A DNA stretch of 64,000 bases from Taxillus chinensis (Eukaryota > Streptophyta > Magnoliopsida > Santalales > Loranthaceae), in contig CM042092.1 of the NCBI GenBank assembly GCA_023512835.1, forward strand, positions 44,634,535 through 44,698,534, written 5' to 3'. The notes beneath the pieces were generated by a model. That model had not been told where the DNA came from and made no database searches. It saw nothing but the letters and a program-made list of their open reading frames with translations. The position numbers were made by a program, and so were the translations under genes. Numbering within the stretch: position 1 is the stretch's first letter; each line of letters begins with the position of its first letter. This document shows, piece by piece, positions 44,641 to 54,877 of this stretch.

Positions 44641-46036
44641 ATGATGATAAATCAGTGCCCTGGAAGTACCACTGCGAATCGGTCATCAGAGGAAACCCTA
44701 CAGCCGAGAAGAAAACAAGAAGCGGTCGTGTCTATGGATCGGAAGAAGGCATTGAGGTCAACAAAAGTAAAGGAGGAGAGTATGATCTACCTCCCGTACC
44801 TACATCAGGTAGTAAGAACGCTCCTGTCATTGACGGGGATCCCACCGAATTCCTTAAACTAATCAAGCAGAGCGAATACAACATTATGGACCAACTCAGT
44901 CGGCAGCCGGCTCGTATCTCTTTGTTGTCCTTTCTTATGGCTTCGACTCCACATAGAGAAGCCCTCATGAAGGTTTTGAGCAAGGCCTACGTTCCTTCGA
45001 CCATATCCTTGGAAAATCTGAGTAGTCTCATTAATAATATTGTGGTGGATAACTTCCTTAGTTTTGGCGAAGATGAGTTACCATCAGAGGCTATTAGTCA
45101 CGTCAAAGCCTTACACATATCTGTCAAATGTAAGGATCACATTATCTCCCATGTGCTGATCGATAATGGGTCATCCCTAAACATCATGCCAACTCAAATC
45201 CTCAAGCAACTGCCAATAGACTCCTCTCACATACGTCCCACTAATATGGTTGTAAGAGCCTTTGACGGTGAAAAGCGAGAAGTAGTGGGTACACTAGATA
45301 TCCCTTTGCAAATTGGTCCAAGTAAGTTTATGGTTGAGTTCCAGGTGATGGACATCGCTCCATACTACAGCTGTCTGCTGGGAAGACCATGGATTCACTC
45401 AGCGGGGGCAGTGCCATTGACACTACATCAAAAGGTTAAATTTGTGGTAAATGGCCAACTCATCTGTGTATACGGAGAAGCAGAGCTTCTGGTTACCAAG
45501 CCTATGTTTGTTCCTTACATTGAAAACAATGAAGACATACCAGAATGCTCTTACCGATCGTTCGAAGTGGTTAATGCGGCCTATGCCCCAAACACCGGGA
45601 AGTCACTGGATATGGCAATCTTGTTCCCGATGACTGCAAGGATGGTTGCTACAGTCATGCTTAAACTGGGGCATAAGGAAGGTCAAGGCCTGGGTGCACG
45701 AGCACAAGGAATTAAGAAACCCTTAGTCATACAAAACACTAGAGAAAGGTACGGATTGGGCTATAAGTCTACCAAAGCTGACAAATCAAGGGAAGCCGCG
45801 AGAAAAAGGGAGTCCCACTTAGCCAGACTAGAGAAGAGGCCTCTCCAAGAGCAAATGATGACGTTCCCACCCCTTGGGGCTATATTCCAGAGCGCCTGTT
45901 TTATCCATCAGAGGAAAGAATGCACCATAGCCATGCTGAGGGCCAGCCGTGGAGAGCAAGAACAGATGGGGCGGGTATACCAAGGACCCCCAAGGCACCA
46001 GCTGAACAATTAGAGTATTGTGGACCTCCCGGCCAA
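44641..46036 (+). pseudogene. C2 protease and G-patch
   Basis: Same frame as gag. Aspartic protease active site VLIDNGSSLNIMPTQIL (about 45157-45208), then VEFQVMDIAPYYSCLLGRPWIHSAGAVP. A G-patch-like segment (about 45630-45770) reads ARMVATVMLKLGHKEGQGLGARAQGIKKPL...YGLGY. The frame stays open for 452 codons to a TAG at 46011, which corresponds to TGG in C1, and then runs to the splice donor at 46037. The protease would process the polyprotein; the G-patch is probably nucleic-acid binding. Confidence 0.85.
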
Positions 46037-46220
46037 GTAATGATCAAAGAAGCTTTGCTGGGGAATGTTCTGTTTTTATTATGTTTTCAAATTCCCAACA
46101 ACAGTTGTAACCTTTACGGAATATTTATGAAATAAGACTTTTTCTAAAAATGCATCTTCTTACATTGCATGACATGTGCATTATCATACTTTGTTAAACT
46201 ATTCAAACTTTTACCAACAG
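46037..46220 (+). other. Predicted C2 intron between protease and RT
   Basis: Donor GTAATG at 46037 overlaps the natural protease stop (AAG TAA); acceptor TTTTACCAACAG ends at 46220. Removal of 184 bases joins AA|G and moves from frame 0 into the RT frame (CDQVKKDLLSKEEMSCLRFD), which is open up to the TAG at 46294. C1 has the same arrangement with 185 bases. Confidence 0.75.
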
Positions 46221-47340
46221 GTGCGATCAAGTTAAAAAGGATCTATTAAGTAAAGAAGAAATGAGTTGCTTAAGGTTTGACCATAATCCAGATTAGGAGC
46301 AACCAGTATTTGGAGCAGAGGAAGCTGACGTCGAAGAAGACTTTGAGCCTCCAGAGGACATCATACGCCTTTTGAAAAAGGAGGATAAACGCATTGTTCC
46401 TAGCGAAGTTCCGATCGAGACTGTCAACTTTGGTACACCTACTGAGCCAAAAGAACTGCGATTAGGATCTTTAATCAATGAGGATGTCAAGGGCCGATTG
46501 GTCGATCTCCTAAAAGCCTATATCGATGTTTTTGCGTGGTCTTACAAGGATATGCCGGGACTAAATACCAACATAGTGCAGCACTAGCTGCCACTGAATC
46601 TAGAATGCGCGCCTGTACAACAGAAGTTACGACGAATGAGACCAGCAATGATACTAAAGGTCAGAGAAGAGGTTCGGAAACAATGGGATGCTGGATTCCT
46701 TAGTGTAGCTCGATACCCAGAATGGGTCGCTAACATCGTGCCCGTCCCAAAGAAGGGTGGGAAGGTCCGTATGTGCATAGACTATCGCGACTTCAACAAG
46801 GCTAGCCCGAAAGACAACTTTCCACTACCTCACATCGACACCTTGGTAGATAACACCGCAAAACATGCCATGTTTTCTTTCATGGACGGATTCTCCGGCT
46901 ACAACCAAATTCGCATGGACCCCGATTACAAAGAAAGGACCACCTTCACAACTCTCTAGGGTACCTTATGCTACAATGTCATGCCTTTTGGACTCAAAAA
47001 TGCCAGGGCAACATATCAGAGGGCCATGGTGACACTCTTCCATGATATGATGCACAAAGAAGTGGAGGTTTACGTCGATGATATGATTGCCAAGTCAGGA
47101 AACGAGGAAGACCACGTGGAGGTATTGCATAAACTATTCAACAGATTGCGCAAATACTAGCTAAAGCTAAATCCAGCCAAGTGTACATTCGGAGCTACAT
47201 CTGGCAAACTACTGGGATTTGTTGTCAGTCAAAATGGAATAGAGATCGACCCCGACAAGGTCCAGGCCATCCAACATATGCCTACACCAAAGACCATCAA
47301 AGAAGTTAGAGCCTTCCTCGGGCGACTCAACTATGTTGCC
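46221..47340 (+). pseudogene. C2 reverse transcriptase
   Basis: Begins RFDHNPD and runs through MPGLNTNIVQH, KQWDAGFLSVARYPEWVANIVPVPKKGGKVRMCIDYRDFNKASPKDNFPLPHIDTLVDN, MFSFMDGFSGYNQIRMDPDYKERTTF, VMPFGLKNARATYQRAMVTLFHDMMHKEVEVYVDDMIAKS (YVDD active site), and KLNPAKCTFGATSGKLLGFVVSQNGIEIDP. One frame with stops at 46294 (TAG), 46585 (TAG), 46957 (TAG, TGG in C1) and 47158 (TAG, CAA in C1). No frameshift within the domain. Confidence 0.9.
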
Positions 47341-47780
47341 CGCTTTATCTCACAGCTTACTACAACTTGTGAACCTATCTTCAAAGTGCTTCGCAAAAAT
47401 AACCCCGATGTTTGGAATGACGAATGTCAGGAGGCCTTTAACAAAATCAAGGAATACCTTATGAACCCACTGATTTTGGCTCCTCCAACACCCAACAAAC
47501 CTTTGATCTTGTATTTGACGGTCCGAGAAACATCCATGGGTTGTGTTCTGGGATAGCTTGATAAAACAAAGAAAAAGGAGCAAGTCATTTATTACTTGAG
47601 CAAGAAATTTACATCGTGCGAAGAGAAGTACACTCCCTTAGAAAAAGCTTGTTGCACTCTCGTCTGGGCAACACGAAGATTGAGACAATATACCCTCTAC
47701 CATACTACATGGCTCATCTCAAGACATGACCCACTCAAGTACCTATAGAAAAACCGACAATGACAGGAAAGGTTGCAAAA
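47341..47780 (+). pseudogene. C2 first RNase H
   Basis: Reads RFISQLTTTCEPIFKVLRKNNPDVWNDECQEAFNKIKEYL, LILYLTVRETSMGCVLG, IYYLSKKFTSCEEKYTPLEKACCTLVWATRRLRQYTLYHTTWLISRHDPLKYL. TAG at 47554 replaces a Gln codon. A one-base deletion near 47746 shifts the frame into the next domain (KVAKWQLLLSEYD). The first catalytic position is RETS, degenerate as in C1. Confidence 0.85.
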
Positions 47781-48420
47781 TGGCAACTGCTCTTATCCGA
47801 ATATGATATCATCTATGTCCCACAGAAGGCCATCAAGGGAAGTGCCATAGCAGATTACTTGGCCGATAGGGCCTTGGAGGATTATGAGCCCATGAGCTCC
47901 GATTTTCCAGACAAATACATCAATGCTGTTCAGGAGGATCAGGAATCAAAGACGTGGATTCTGTGGTTTGATGGAGCCTCAAATTTATCCGATCATGGCA
48001 TTGGGGCAGTATTAATCTCCCCAACCGGTCAACATTATCCCATGGCCGCCAAGTTGGCCTTTCCCTGCACAAACAACATAGCAGAATTTCAAGCTTGTGT
48101 CATGGGTCTCCAAGAAGCCTTAATAAGGGGAGTTACAAGGCTTCAAGTCTTCGGAGATTTAGCCTTAGTAATTTATCAAGTTCGTAAGGAGTGGGAAACC
48201 CGGAATCCCAAACTCATTCCCTACCAAGAGATGATATGTGATATGGCTAGACTATTTGATGAAATCTCATTTGAACATGCATCCCGGGAACATAATCGGA
48301 TTCCCGATGCCTTGGCTACTTTGGCAGCCCTCCTTTGGTTGGATATAAGCTTAGAAATGCCCTCTTTTGATATTTGCGTACAAGAAGTGCCAATATACTG
48401 TATGTTGGCTAGTACGGATG
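47760..48420 (+). CDS. C2 second (archaeal-type) RNase H
   Basis: Within a 503-codon frame. Reads WILWFDGASNLSDHGIGAVLISPTGQHYPMAAKLAFPCTNN, IAEFQACVMGLQEALIRG, LQVFGDLALVIYQVRKEWETRN, REHNRIPDALATLAALLWLD. The usual GDS motif is GDL here (TTA for TCA), but the acidic residues remain. This second RNase H is a marker of the Tat/Ogre lineage. Confidence 0.85.
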
Positions 48421-49681
48421 CTAACACAAAGTCATGGTATCATGATATCAAACAATATCTACTCACAAGAGAATATCCAACAGAAGCCTCAGAATCAGAA
48501 AAGAGAAATATTCAGCAAACAAGTGCTAACTACTTCTTAGATGGGCCCATCCTTTACAAGCGCAGTTACGACATGGTGCTACTACGGTGCGTTGAGAAAG
48601 ACGAAGCAGCTCAGATCCTCAGTGAGGTCCACAATGGCAACTGTGGAGCTCATGTGAATGGACATGCTCTATCCCGACAGATCATGAGGATGGACTACTA
48701 TTGGGTCACTATGGAAAGGGATAGCATCCATCATGTGCGCACGTGCCTTAAGTGCCAAGTTTATGGGGATCGAATCCAAGCACCCCCGTCCTACTTGCAC
48801 ACGATAACATCTCCATGGCCTTTCGCCATGTGGGGAATGGACGTCATTGGAGCCATTTCACCTAAGGCTTCCAATGGTCATAGATTCATCCTAGTAGCGA
48901 TCGATTACTTCACCAAATGGGTAGAAGCAGCCTCTTATGCCCAAGTCACTCAATCAGTGGTGGTTAGGTTTCTCCGAAGCAACATTATTTGTCGTTATGG
49001 GCTTCCCGAGCAAATTATAACTAACAATGCCATCAATTTGAACAATAGAATGATGGATAATTTATGCGAAGGATTCAACATCCGACACCGCAATTCTACC
49101 CCATATCGTCCCAAGATGAATGGAGCGGTTGAGGCTGCAAATAAAAACATCAAGAACATCATTCGCAAAATGACCGAGACATACAAGGATTGGCACGAGA
49201 AACTTCCATATGCACTGCATGCTTATAGGACTTCTGTGCGAACATCAACGGGGCAACTCCTTTTTCCCTAGCCTATGGTATGGAAGCAGTCCTACCCATC
49301 GAGGTGGAAATCCCGTCACTTAGAATTCTTAGGGATACTCAGCTGGATGAAGCCGAATGGGTCAGAGACCGTTTTGAGCAGCTGAATCTAATCGAAGGGA
49401 AACGTCTCGCCGCAGTCGGTCAAGGCTAGTTGTATCAACAAAGGATGATGGCCAGCTTCAACAAAAAAGTGAAACCCCGAAGCTTCAAAGAAGGGGACTT
49501 GGTCTTGAAGAAGATACTGCCGATACAACATGATCACCGTAGCAAGTGGACTCCGAACTATGAAGGTCCCTATGTGGTAAAAAGAGCATTCTCAGGAGGG
49601 GCTTTAATCCTCACAGAAATGGACGGAGTTGAGCTGCGAAATCCTATAAACAGCGACGCTATAAAGAAGTTTTATGCTTAA
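48421..49681 (+). pseudogene. C2 integrase
   Basis: Zinc finger VHNGNCGAHVNGHALSRQIM...CLKCQ, first Asp in MWGMDVIGAISPKASNGH, then the second catalytic Asp replaced by Asn (QIITNNAINLNN where C1 has ITDNA), Glu in NGAVEAANKNIKN. A one-base deletion near 49255 (ACGGGGCAACTCC) shifts the frame, and a TAG at 49427 replaces Gln. The C-terminus resumes as VKPRSFKEGDLVLKKILPIQHD and ends AIKKFYA at 49681. Catalytically dead by the Asp-to-Asn change. Confidence 0.9.
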
Positions 49682-50594
49682 CTTCCCATTTTAAAATCCT
49701 TTACCCCCAGCTGAGTCAAAACCTCATGTTTTGGTCCTTCACATGAATGGGCCAAATCTTGCCCTCACCATGGGCATATGGCAATCAAGTTTGAGTATGA
49801 CCCAACAAACGAATCTCGTAGCCCAAGGGTAAAATACAAAGCCAACAAAAAGTACAGCGACATCAGGATCCCCGATCTTCTAAGAGAACCAAGGTGGAGT
49901 ACAACTCTTAAACTCTCAAGCAGACAGTCACGGGAATATTGTCACACTACTTCAAACCAGGGACTGGGCTATGAACCAAAGGACTGGTCAAATCTTAAGC
50001 ATACTCTGATCAACTTTGCAAGACATGTCTTTTGAAGCTATTGTTCTTGTTCTACAAAAGGAGTTTAGTTTAACTTTGCATGATGGTAAACACTTTGTGC
50101 CATACGTAATGATGTAATTGTAAGTGCAAAATGTCTTGTCAAATAAATATGGTTTTGGATTTTTTTAAATCATTTTAAAATCGAGCATTTCCCCATATGA
50201 GTTTCTTAAACCTTGCTTGTCCGTGAGGTTTGCATAAGGCAACAACAAAGCTCTGGACCTTTGCCTAAGGGAAACTATGACTCAAGCTACTTAACAGTTT
50301 GCTCATCGGGAGGAGAAGAGAATGCCAAGTCATCTGGCAGCGTGCTTTTCAGAAAAAGCGGCAACAAAATCTCCTTAGATTATCTCTGCCCCGCATTTTG
50401 CGTACCTCTTGCACATTTTCAAAGTTTTAGGCCTCCCTCACACCACATGCATCAATTACATTTCATGCATCATTCCTACATATGGCATGTTTGCTCCCGT
50501 CCAACTCCAGGACTGTTGTCATGGCACGGCGTCCCAAACTCCCGATGGATAAGCCTTAGAACTCAAGAAATGAAGGAAGTTTCATCCTGGTGGA
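49682..50594 (+). other. C2 3' untranslated region, proximal part
   Basis: Noncoding. It has short segments like those in C1's 3' region (AAGGGTAAAATACAAAGCC near 49825). Long open frames starting at 50213 extend into the minisatellite and are not supported as genes. Confidence 0.5.
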
Positions 50595-51080
50595 TCACCC
50601 GCATGCCAAACAACCAAAGCCATGCTCACCCGCATGCCAAACATCCAAAGCCATGCTCACCCACATGCCAAACATCCAAAGCCATGCTCACCCGCATGCC
50701 AGACATCCAAAGCCATGCTCACCCGCATGCCAAACATCCAAAGCCATGCTCACCCGCATGCCAAACCATCAAAGCCATGCTCACCCGCATGCCAAACCAT
50801 CAAAGCCATGCTCACCCGCGTGCCAAACCATCAAAGCCATGCTCACCCGTATGCCAAACAACCAAAGCCATGCTCACCCGCATGCCAATTATCCGAAGCC
50901 ATGCTCACCCGCATGCTAATCAACCAAAGCCATGCTCACCTGCATGCCAATTATCCAAATCCATGCTCACCTGCATGCCAATTATCCAAAGCCATGCTCA
51001 CCCGCATGCTCAATATCCAAAGCCATGCTCACCCGCATACCAATTATCCAAATCCATGCTCACTCGCATGCCAAACCACA
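50595..51080 (+). repeat. 31-bp minisatellite in the C2 3' region
   Basis: About 16 copies of a 31-base unit (CATGCTCACCCGCATGCCAA followed by ACATCCAAAGC); the CATGCTCAC word occurs every 31 bases from 50621 to 51055 without exception. Later copies vary more (ATTATCC for ACATCC). Because 31 is not a multiple of three and the unit has no stops on this strand, all three forward frames read open as the same HPHAKHPKPCSPACQ-type peptide, shifted. Confidence 0.95.
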
Positions 51081-51176
51081 CCAAAACCGCAAAATATCAA
51101 TCCTTGAGAGGAGAATCACCCGGTCAAAATGGGTACGGCCTTATCTTTCCACATCATTCGTACATAAACAACGCAC

Positions 51177-51189
51177 AAAGAGGGGCAGC
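51177..51189 (+). other. C2 polypurine tract
   Basis: AAAGAGGGGCAGC directly before the 3' LTR start TGTTGGACCCC. Confidence 0.8.
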
Positions 51190-53823
51190 TGTTGGACCCC
51201 ATTTTGATCGGGCCAGATCACAGCCGAGAAATCCAAAAATGAAAGTCATTTCTAAGGGATCTCAAAATGCCCCAAGGTACTTGACCGTGCACTTGACCGT
51301 GCCCAAATCAACGCACTTGACCGTGCCCAAATCCGACTTGAAATGAAGAAGTTATGACGAAAATAGTTTTGGGCATGAAAAGTCAAACGTGCGGAAAGAT
51401 GGTCAATTCCCTCGGTTAAACCGACTGAAAATGTGATTGCGAAAATCCCCCAGAAACAGTTCAGGCGAATTTATGACCGCTGCCTCGAAGCCTCGTAGTC
51501 CAAGCTGCGCGCCGCAAGACTCACATTCAAGCCTGCACTCGCAGCACTCACTCGAAGCTCCCGGCCTCGTAGACTCGTAGTCCAGCTTAGCCTCGAAGAC
51601 TCGCAGACACAGACCCGCAGTCAGCCTCGAAGCCCTGTAGCACAGACTCGCAGTCAGCCTTGAAGCCTCGCAGCTGAGACTCGAAGCTCCCAGCCTCAAA
51701 GCTCGCAGTCTCAGCCTTGTAGCGCAACCTTGCCTCGAAGCCCTGTAGCACAGACCCGCAGCCTTGCCTCGAAGCCCCCCGTAGTCCAGCTCAGCCTCGA
51801 AGCTCGCAGTCTCAGCCTTGTAGCGCAACCTTGCCTCGTAGCCCTAGCACAGACCCGCAGCCTTGCCTCGAAGCCCTGTAGTCCAGCTCAGCCTCGAGGC
51901 TTGCAGTCTCAGCCTTGTAGCGCAACCTTGCCTCGAAGCCCTGTAGCACAGACCCGCAGCCTTGCCTCGAAGCCCCGTAGTCCAGCTCAGCCTCGAAGCT
52001 CGCAGTCTCAGCCTTGTAGCGCAACCTTGCCTCGAAGCCCTGTAGCACAGACCCGCAGCCTTGCCTCGAAGCCCCGTAGTCCAACTCAGCCTCGAAGCTC
52101 GCAGTCTCAGCCTTATAGCGCAACCTTGCCTCAAAGCCCTGTAGCACAGACCCGTAGCCTTGCCTCGAAGCCCCGTAGTCCAGCTCAGCCCCGAAGCTCG
52201 CAGTCCCAGCCTGCACCTGCAGCACCCAGCCTCGAATCCTCGCAGTCAGCCTCGTAGTCAAAGCCTCGCAATCACAGACTCGCGGCAGTCAGCCTCAAAG
52301 ACTCGCAGTACTCACACCCGAATCCCCGTAGTCTCATAGTCTCAACCTTCGACCCTTCGAGACAGCCTACGACCTTCGACCGTTCGAGACAGGCTACAGT
52401 CTTCGACCTTACAAGGCACCTACAGCCTTCAACCCTCGAAACACCCTACAGCCTTCGACCCTTCGAAGCAACCCTCACCTACAACCTCCGATCCTTCGAA
52501 GCAGCTCTTAGCCTTTGACCCTGCAACCTTCGAAGCAGCCCCCAGTGGCGACCTTCGACCCCGCGAGGCAGCCATGCGACCTTTGACCTTACAGGCTTCG
52601 GCTGAAAAACTCCAAACGACGTTGTTTTCGCCTTTCTTTTAAGTGCACAGTAAAGCCAATGCTACGGAATTGATTTTTTAAATGGTCAAAACACGTGTTT
52701 AATACCTAGGAGCTCGTTTCAACCTCGTAAATGCATATGTCGTTCTTGAAACTTGCTGTCAACGCTTGGGAACTCCAAAGAACACATCATTTAATTCGCC
52801 AAGTTCAAAGTTGGGCAGCTGTTCCCTCTTCAAACTCTATAAAAAGGAGGCATTACCCATTTCTAGGAGGGGGGACTGATATTTTTTGGAGACTAACAAC
52901 ATAGAGAGCTTTGAGGGAGAAGGACCAAAGATTCAGCAGACTTTGCTGGACGGAGTTGAAGAAGACGTCCTCCACCATCCTTCATGGATTTTGTCTCCAC
53001 GTCCCTCAAGCAGTCAAAGAGGAGTGAAGCTAGCAGGAACATCAAGCTTGATTTCCAGGTTTTATTCCCCTCTTATCTTACATTCATCATCATCACTACA
53101 CCAAAATCTCACCTTTTTATTCAAAAATACAACAAAACGTTTTCAAAGGCCCGATGGCCGTGGGATTGAGCTTTTTATGCTCATATCCTCGCCACTTGGC
53201 CAACAATATTGAGTCTGGGAGTGAATCTGAGCTTCACAGTGTGCTCTTCACAATACCAGGCCCCCGTACTTTCTCATTTTTTTAAAAACCCCAAATTCTC
53301 TTTAAATAAACCCAGGCTTCGTGGCCGTGAGATTAAGTCCTATTGCTTATATCTTCACCACCTGGCCAACATCAACCGTGGTAATGAATCCGAGCTCCAT
53401 GCCGTGCTCTTCATGCTACCTGGCTTTCTTTATGTTTTCCTCGATAAAACAAAAGAATAACATTCATTTTCTAAGCCAACCAGCCATAGTTTCTACAATG
53501 AAATAAAAAGAAACGAAAGGGAAATTAAAATAAGCAGACACCTATGGACAAAGACTAGGTACCAATTTTGGGCACTATGGGGGGTGCAAGAGCTTTTCTT
53601 CCTCCCCCACACGTAATCGACTCCCGAACCTATTCTCTGGAACCCGTAGACCCGCCTAGGTGGCCAAACACACCTTCATCTTTGTTTGGTGGCGACTCTG
53701 TTTCTTTTATCTCTCTTTTTGGTTTTGTATGAGCTATGACAATGATGGCTCAATGACCAAATCTCCATCCAAAGGAGTAATCTCAAGCCGATCCACGAGC
53801 CCGGACGACACCGTGTGATGCCA
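51190..53823 (+). repeat. C2 3' LTR (2634 bp)
   Basis: Begins TGTTGGACCCCATTTTGATC and ends GTGTGATGCCA. It matches the 5' LTR at both ends but is about 880 bases longer, mainly through expansion of a CTCGAAGCC-type repeat (51480-52330). A TATA box is at 52838-52845 and a CGACGTTGTTTT motif near 52617. Confidence 0.9.
51600..52260 (+). repeat. ~99-bp tandem repeat in the C2 3' LTR
   Basis: Units contain TCGCAGTCTCAGCCTTGTAG, CGCAACCTTGCCTCGAAGCC and GTAGCACAGACCCGCAGCC; the CTTGTAGCGCAAC word recurs at 51716, 51817, 51914, 52013 and 52112 (as CTTATAGCG), a spacing of 97-101 bases. Since 99 is divisible by three, long open frames appear on both strands (51730-52257 plus, 51812-52261 minus); these are repeat artefacts. 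The 5' LTR lacks this array. Confidence 0.9.
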
Positions 53824-53828
53824 AGTAT
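53824..53828. repeat. Right target-site duplication of C2 (AGTAT)
   Basis: Pairs with 37096-37100. Confidence 0.9.
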
Positions 53829-54877
53829 AGTCGCACAGCCTTGAGGTTAAACCCATAGTCTGAAAGTTGATGGCCATCCATAAGAATCGAGCACAACAGC
53901 TTCTGCAAGCAATATATTCAGCTCAAGTTGAAGTTGAAACTCGATTCTGTTTCTTGCTAAACCAGGATAGAAGTCATTTGCCAAGTAGTTAGCATGTTCC
54001 ACTTGTGCTCTTCCTATCAATCTTGCAGCCAGCAAAGTCCGCATCCGAATATCCTTTTGAAATCAGACTCCTTTGGATACCAAAGTCCCAAATTTTTAGT
54101 TCCCTTGATATACCTCATAATCCTTTTGACATGAGACAGATGTGACTCCTTGGGATTAGCTTGGTATCTTGCACGGATGCATGTTGCAAACATTATATCA
54201 GTCCGCTTCTTGTGAGATACAACAAGGATCCAATCATGCTTCGTATTCTGTGATATCCACCTCTTTGCCTGCTTTATCCATATCCAATTTGGCATTTGTA
54301 GGAATGGGGTTTTCATGTGTGTCACATCGGTCATTTTAAATTTTTTCAGAATCTCTTTTGTGTATTTGGTTTGACTAATAAAGATCTCATCCTCCAACTG
54401 CTTGACCTCCAACCCAAGGAAGAATGATAGTTCTCCCATCATACTCATTTCGTATTCACTCTTCATTAACTGGGAGAATTCTTCACATTGCTTCTTGTCC
54501 CTTGATCCAAAGATTATGTCATCAACATAAATCTATACTATCAAGGGTGATCCTTTTCCTTCCTTGAGAAATAGTGTGGGGTCAATTTTGCCTTTTCGAA
54601 CTTGTTCTTGATCGAAACTCGACAATGTTTCATACCACGCTTTTGGAGCTTGTTTTAGTCCATATAGAGCCTTCTTTAGTTTGCACACCTTGTGTTCTTG
54701 GTTTGGCTCTAGGAATCCAAGAGGTTGTTCAACATAGACTTCTTCTTGTAGGTCTCCATTTAGGAATGCACTCTTGACATCCATTTGATAAACTTTAAAG
54801 TCTTTGAATGCCGCATATGCTAAAAACATGCGGATGGCCTCCGGTCCTAGCAACTGGTGCACAAGTTTCATCATTAT
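53824..54877 (-). pseudogene. D reverse transcriptase C-part and RNase H N-part
   Basis: Minus-strand copia pol. Reads [60 protein letters not shown], the active site IYVDDIIFGS (about 54518-54535, preceded by a TAG), MSMMGELSFFLGLEVKQ, GTKNLGLWYPKESDF, and the start of RNase H. The motif set (YVDD, KSAFLNG, LKQAPRAWY-type) is diagnostic for Ty1/copia; the sequence most resembles the SIRE lineage. Frameshifts and stops are present near 54820, 54530, 54480 and 54020. Confidence 0.9.

Larger units (their letters stand above)
37101..53823 (+). mobile_element. Full-length Ogre/Tat element C2 (16.7 kb)
   Basis: Complete from LTR to LTR with 5-bp duplications. Order: 5' LTR, PBS, two tandem ORF1 copies, gag-protease-G-patch, intron, RT, RNase H, second RNase H, integrase, 31-bp minisatellite, PPT, 3' LTR. 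ORF1 upstream of gag, two RNase H domains, the intron and large size identify the Ogre group of the Tat lineage. Coding frames are interrupted mostly by single in-frame stops, with two single-base deletions in pol. Confidence 0.95.

Noticed and set aside
50595..51080. CRISPR-like regular array
   Set aside because: The 31-bp units are contiguous with no unique spacers, in a plant retrotransposon.
50213..51346. Long plus-strand ORF (377 codons) and two overlapping ones with HPHAKHPKPCSPACQ-type repeats
   Set aside because: They run through a 31-bp minisatellite that lacks stops in all forward frames; the same peptide appears in each frame. No start context or conservation supports a protein.
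51730..52261. Long open frames on both strands with SQPCSATLPRSP-type and ASRQGCGSVL-type repeats
   Set aside because: A ~99-bp LTR tandem repeat (divisible by three) keeps frames open on both strands; it lies inside the 3' LTR and is absent from the 5' LTR.
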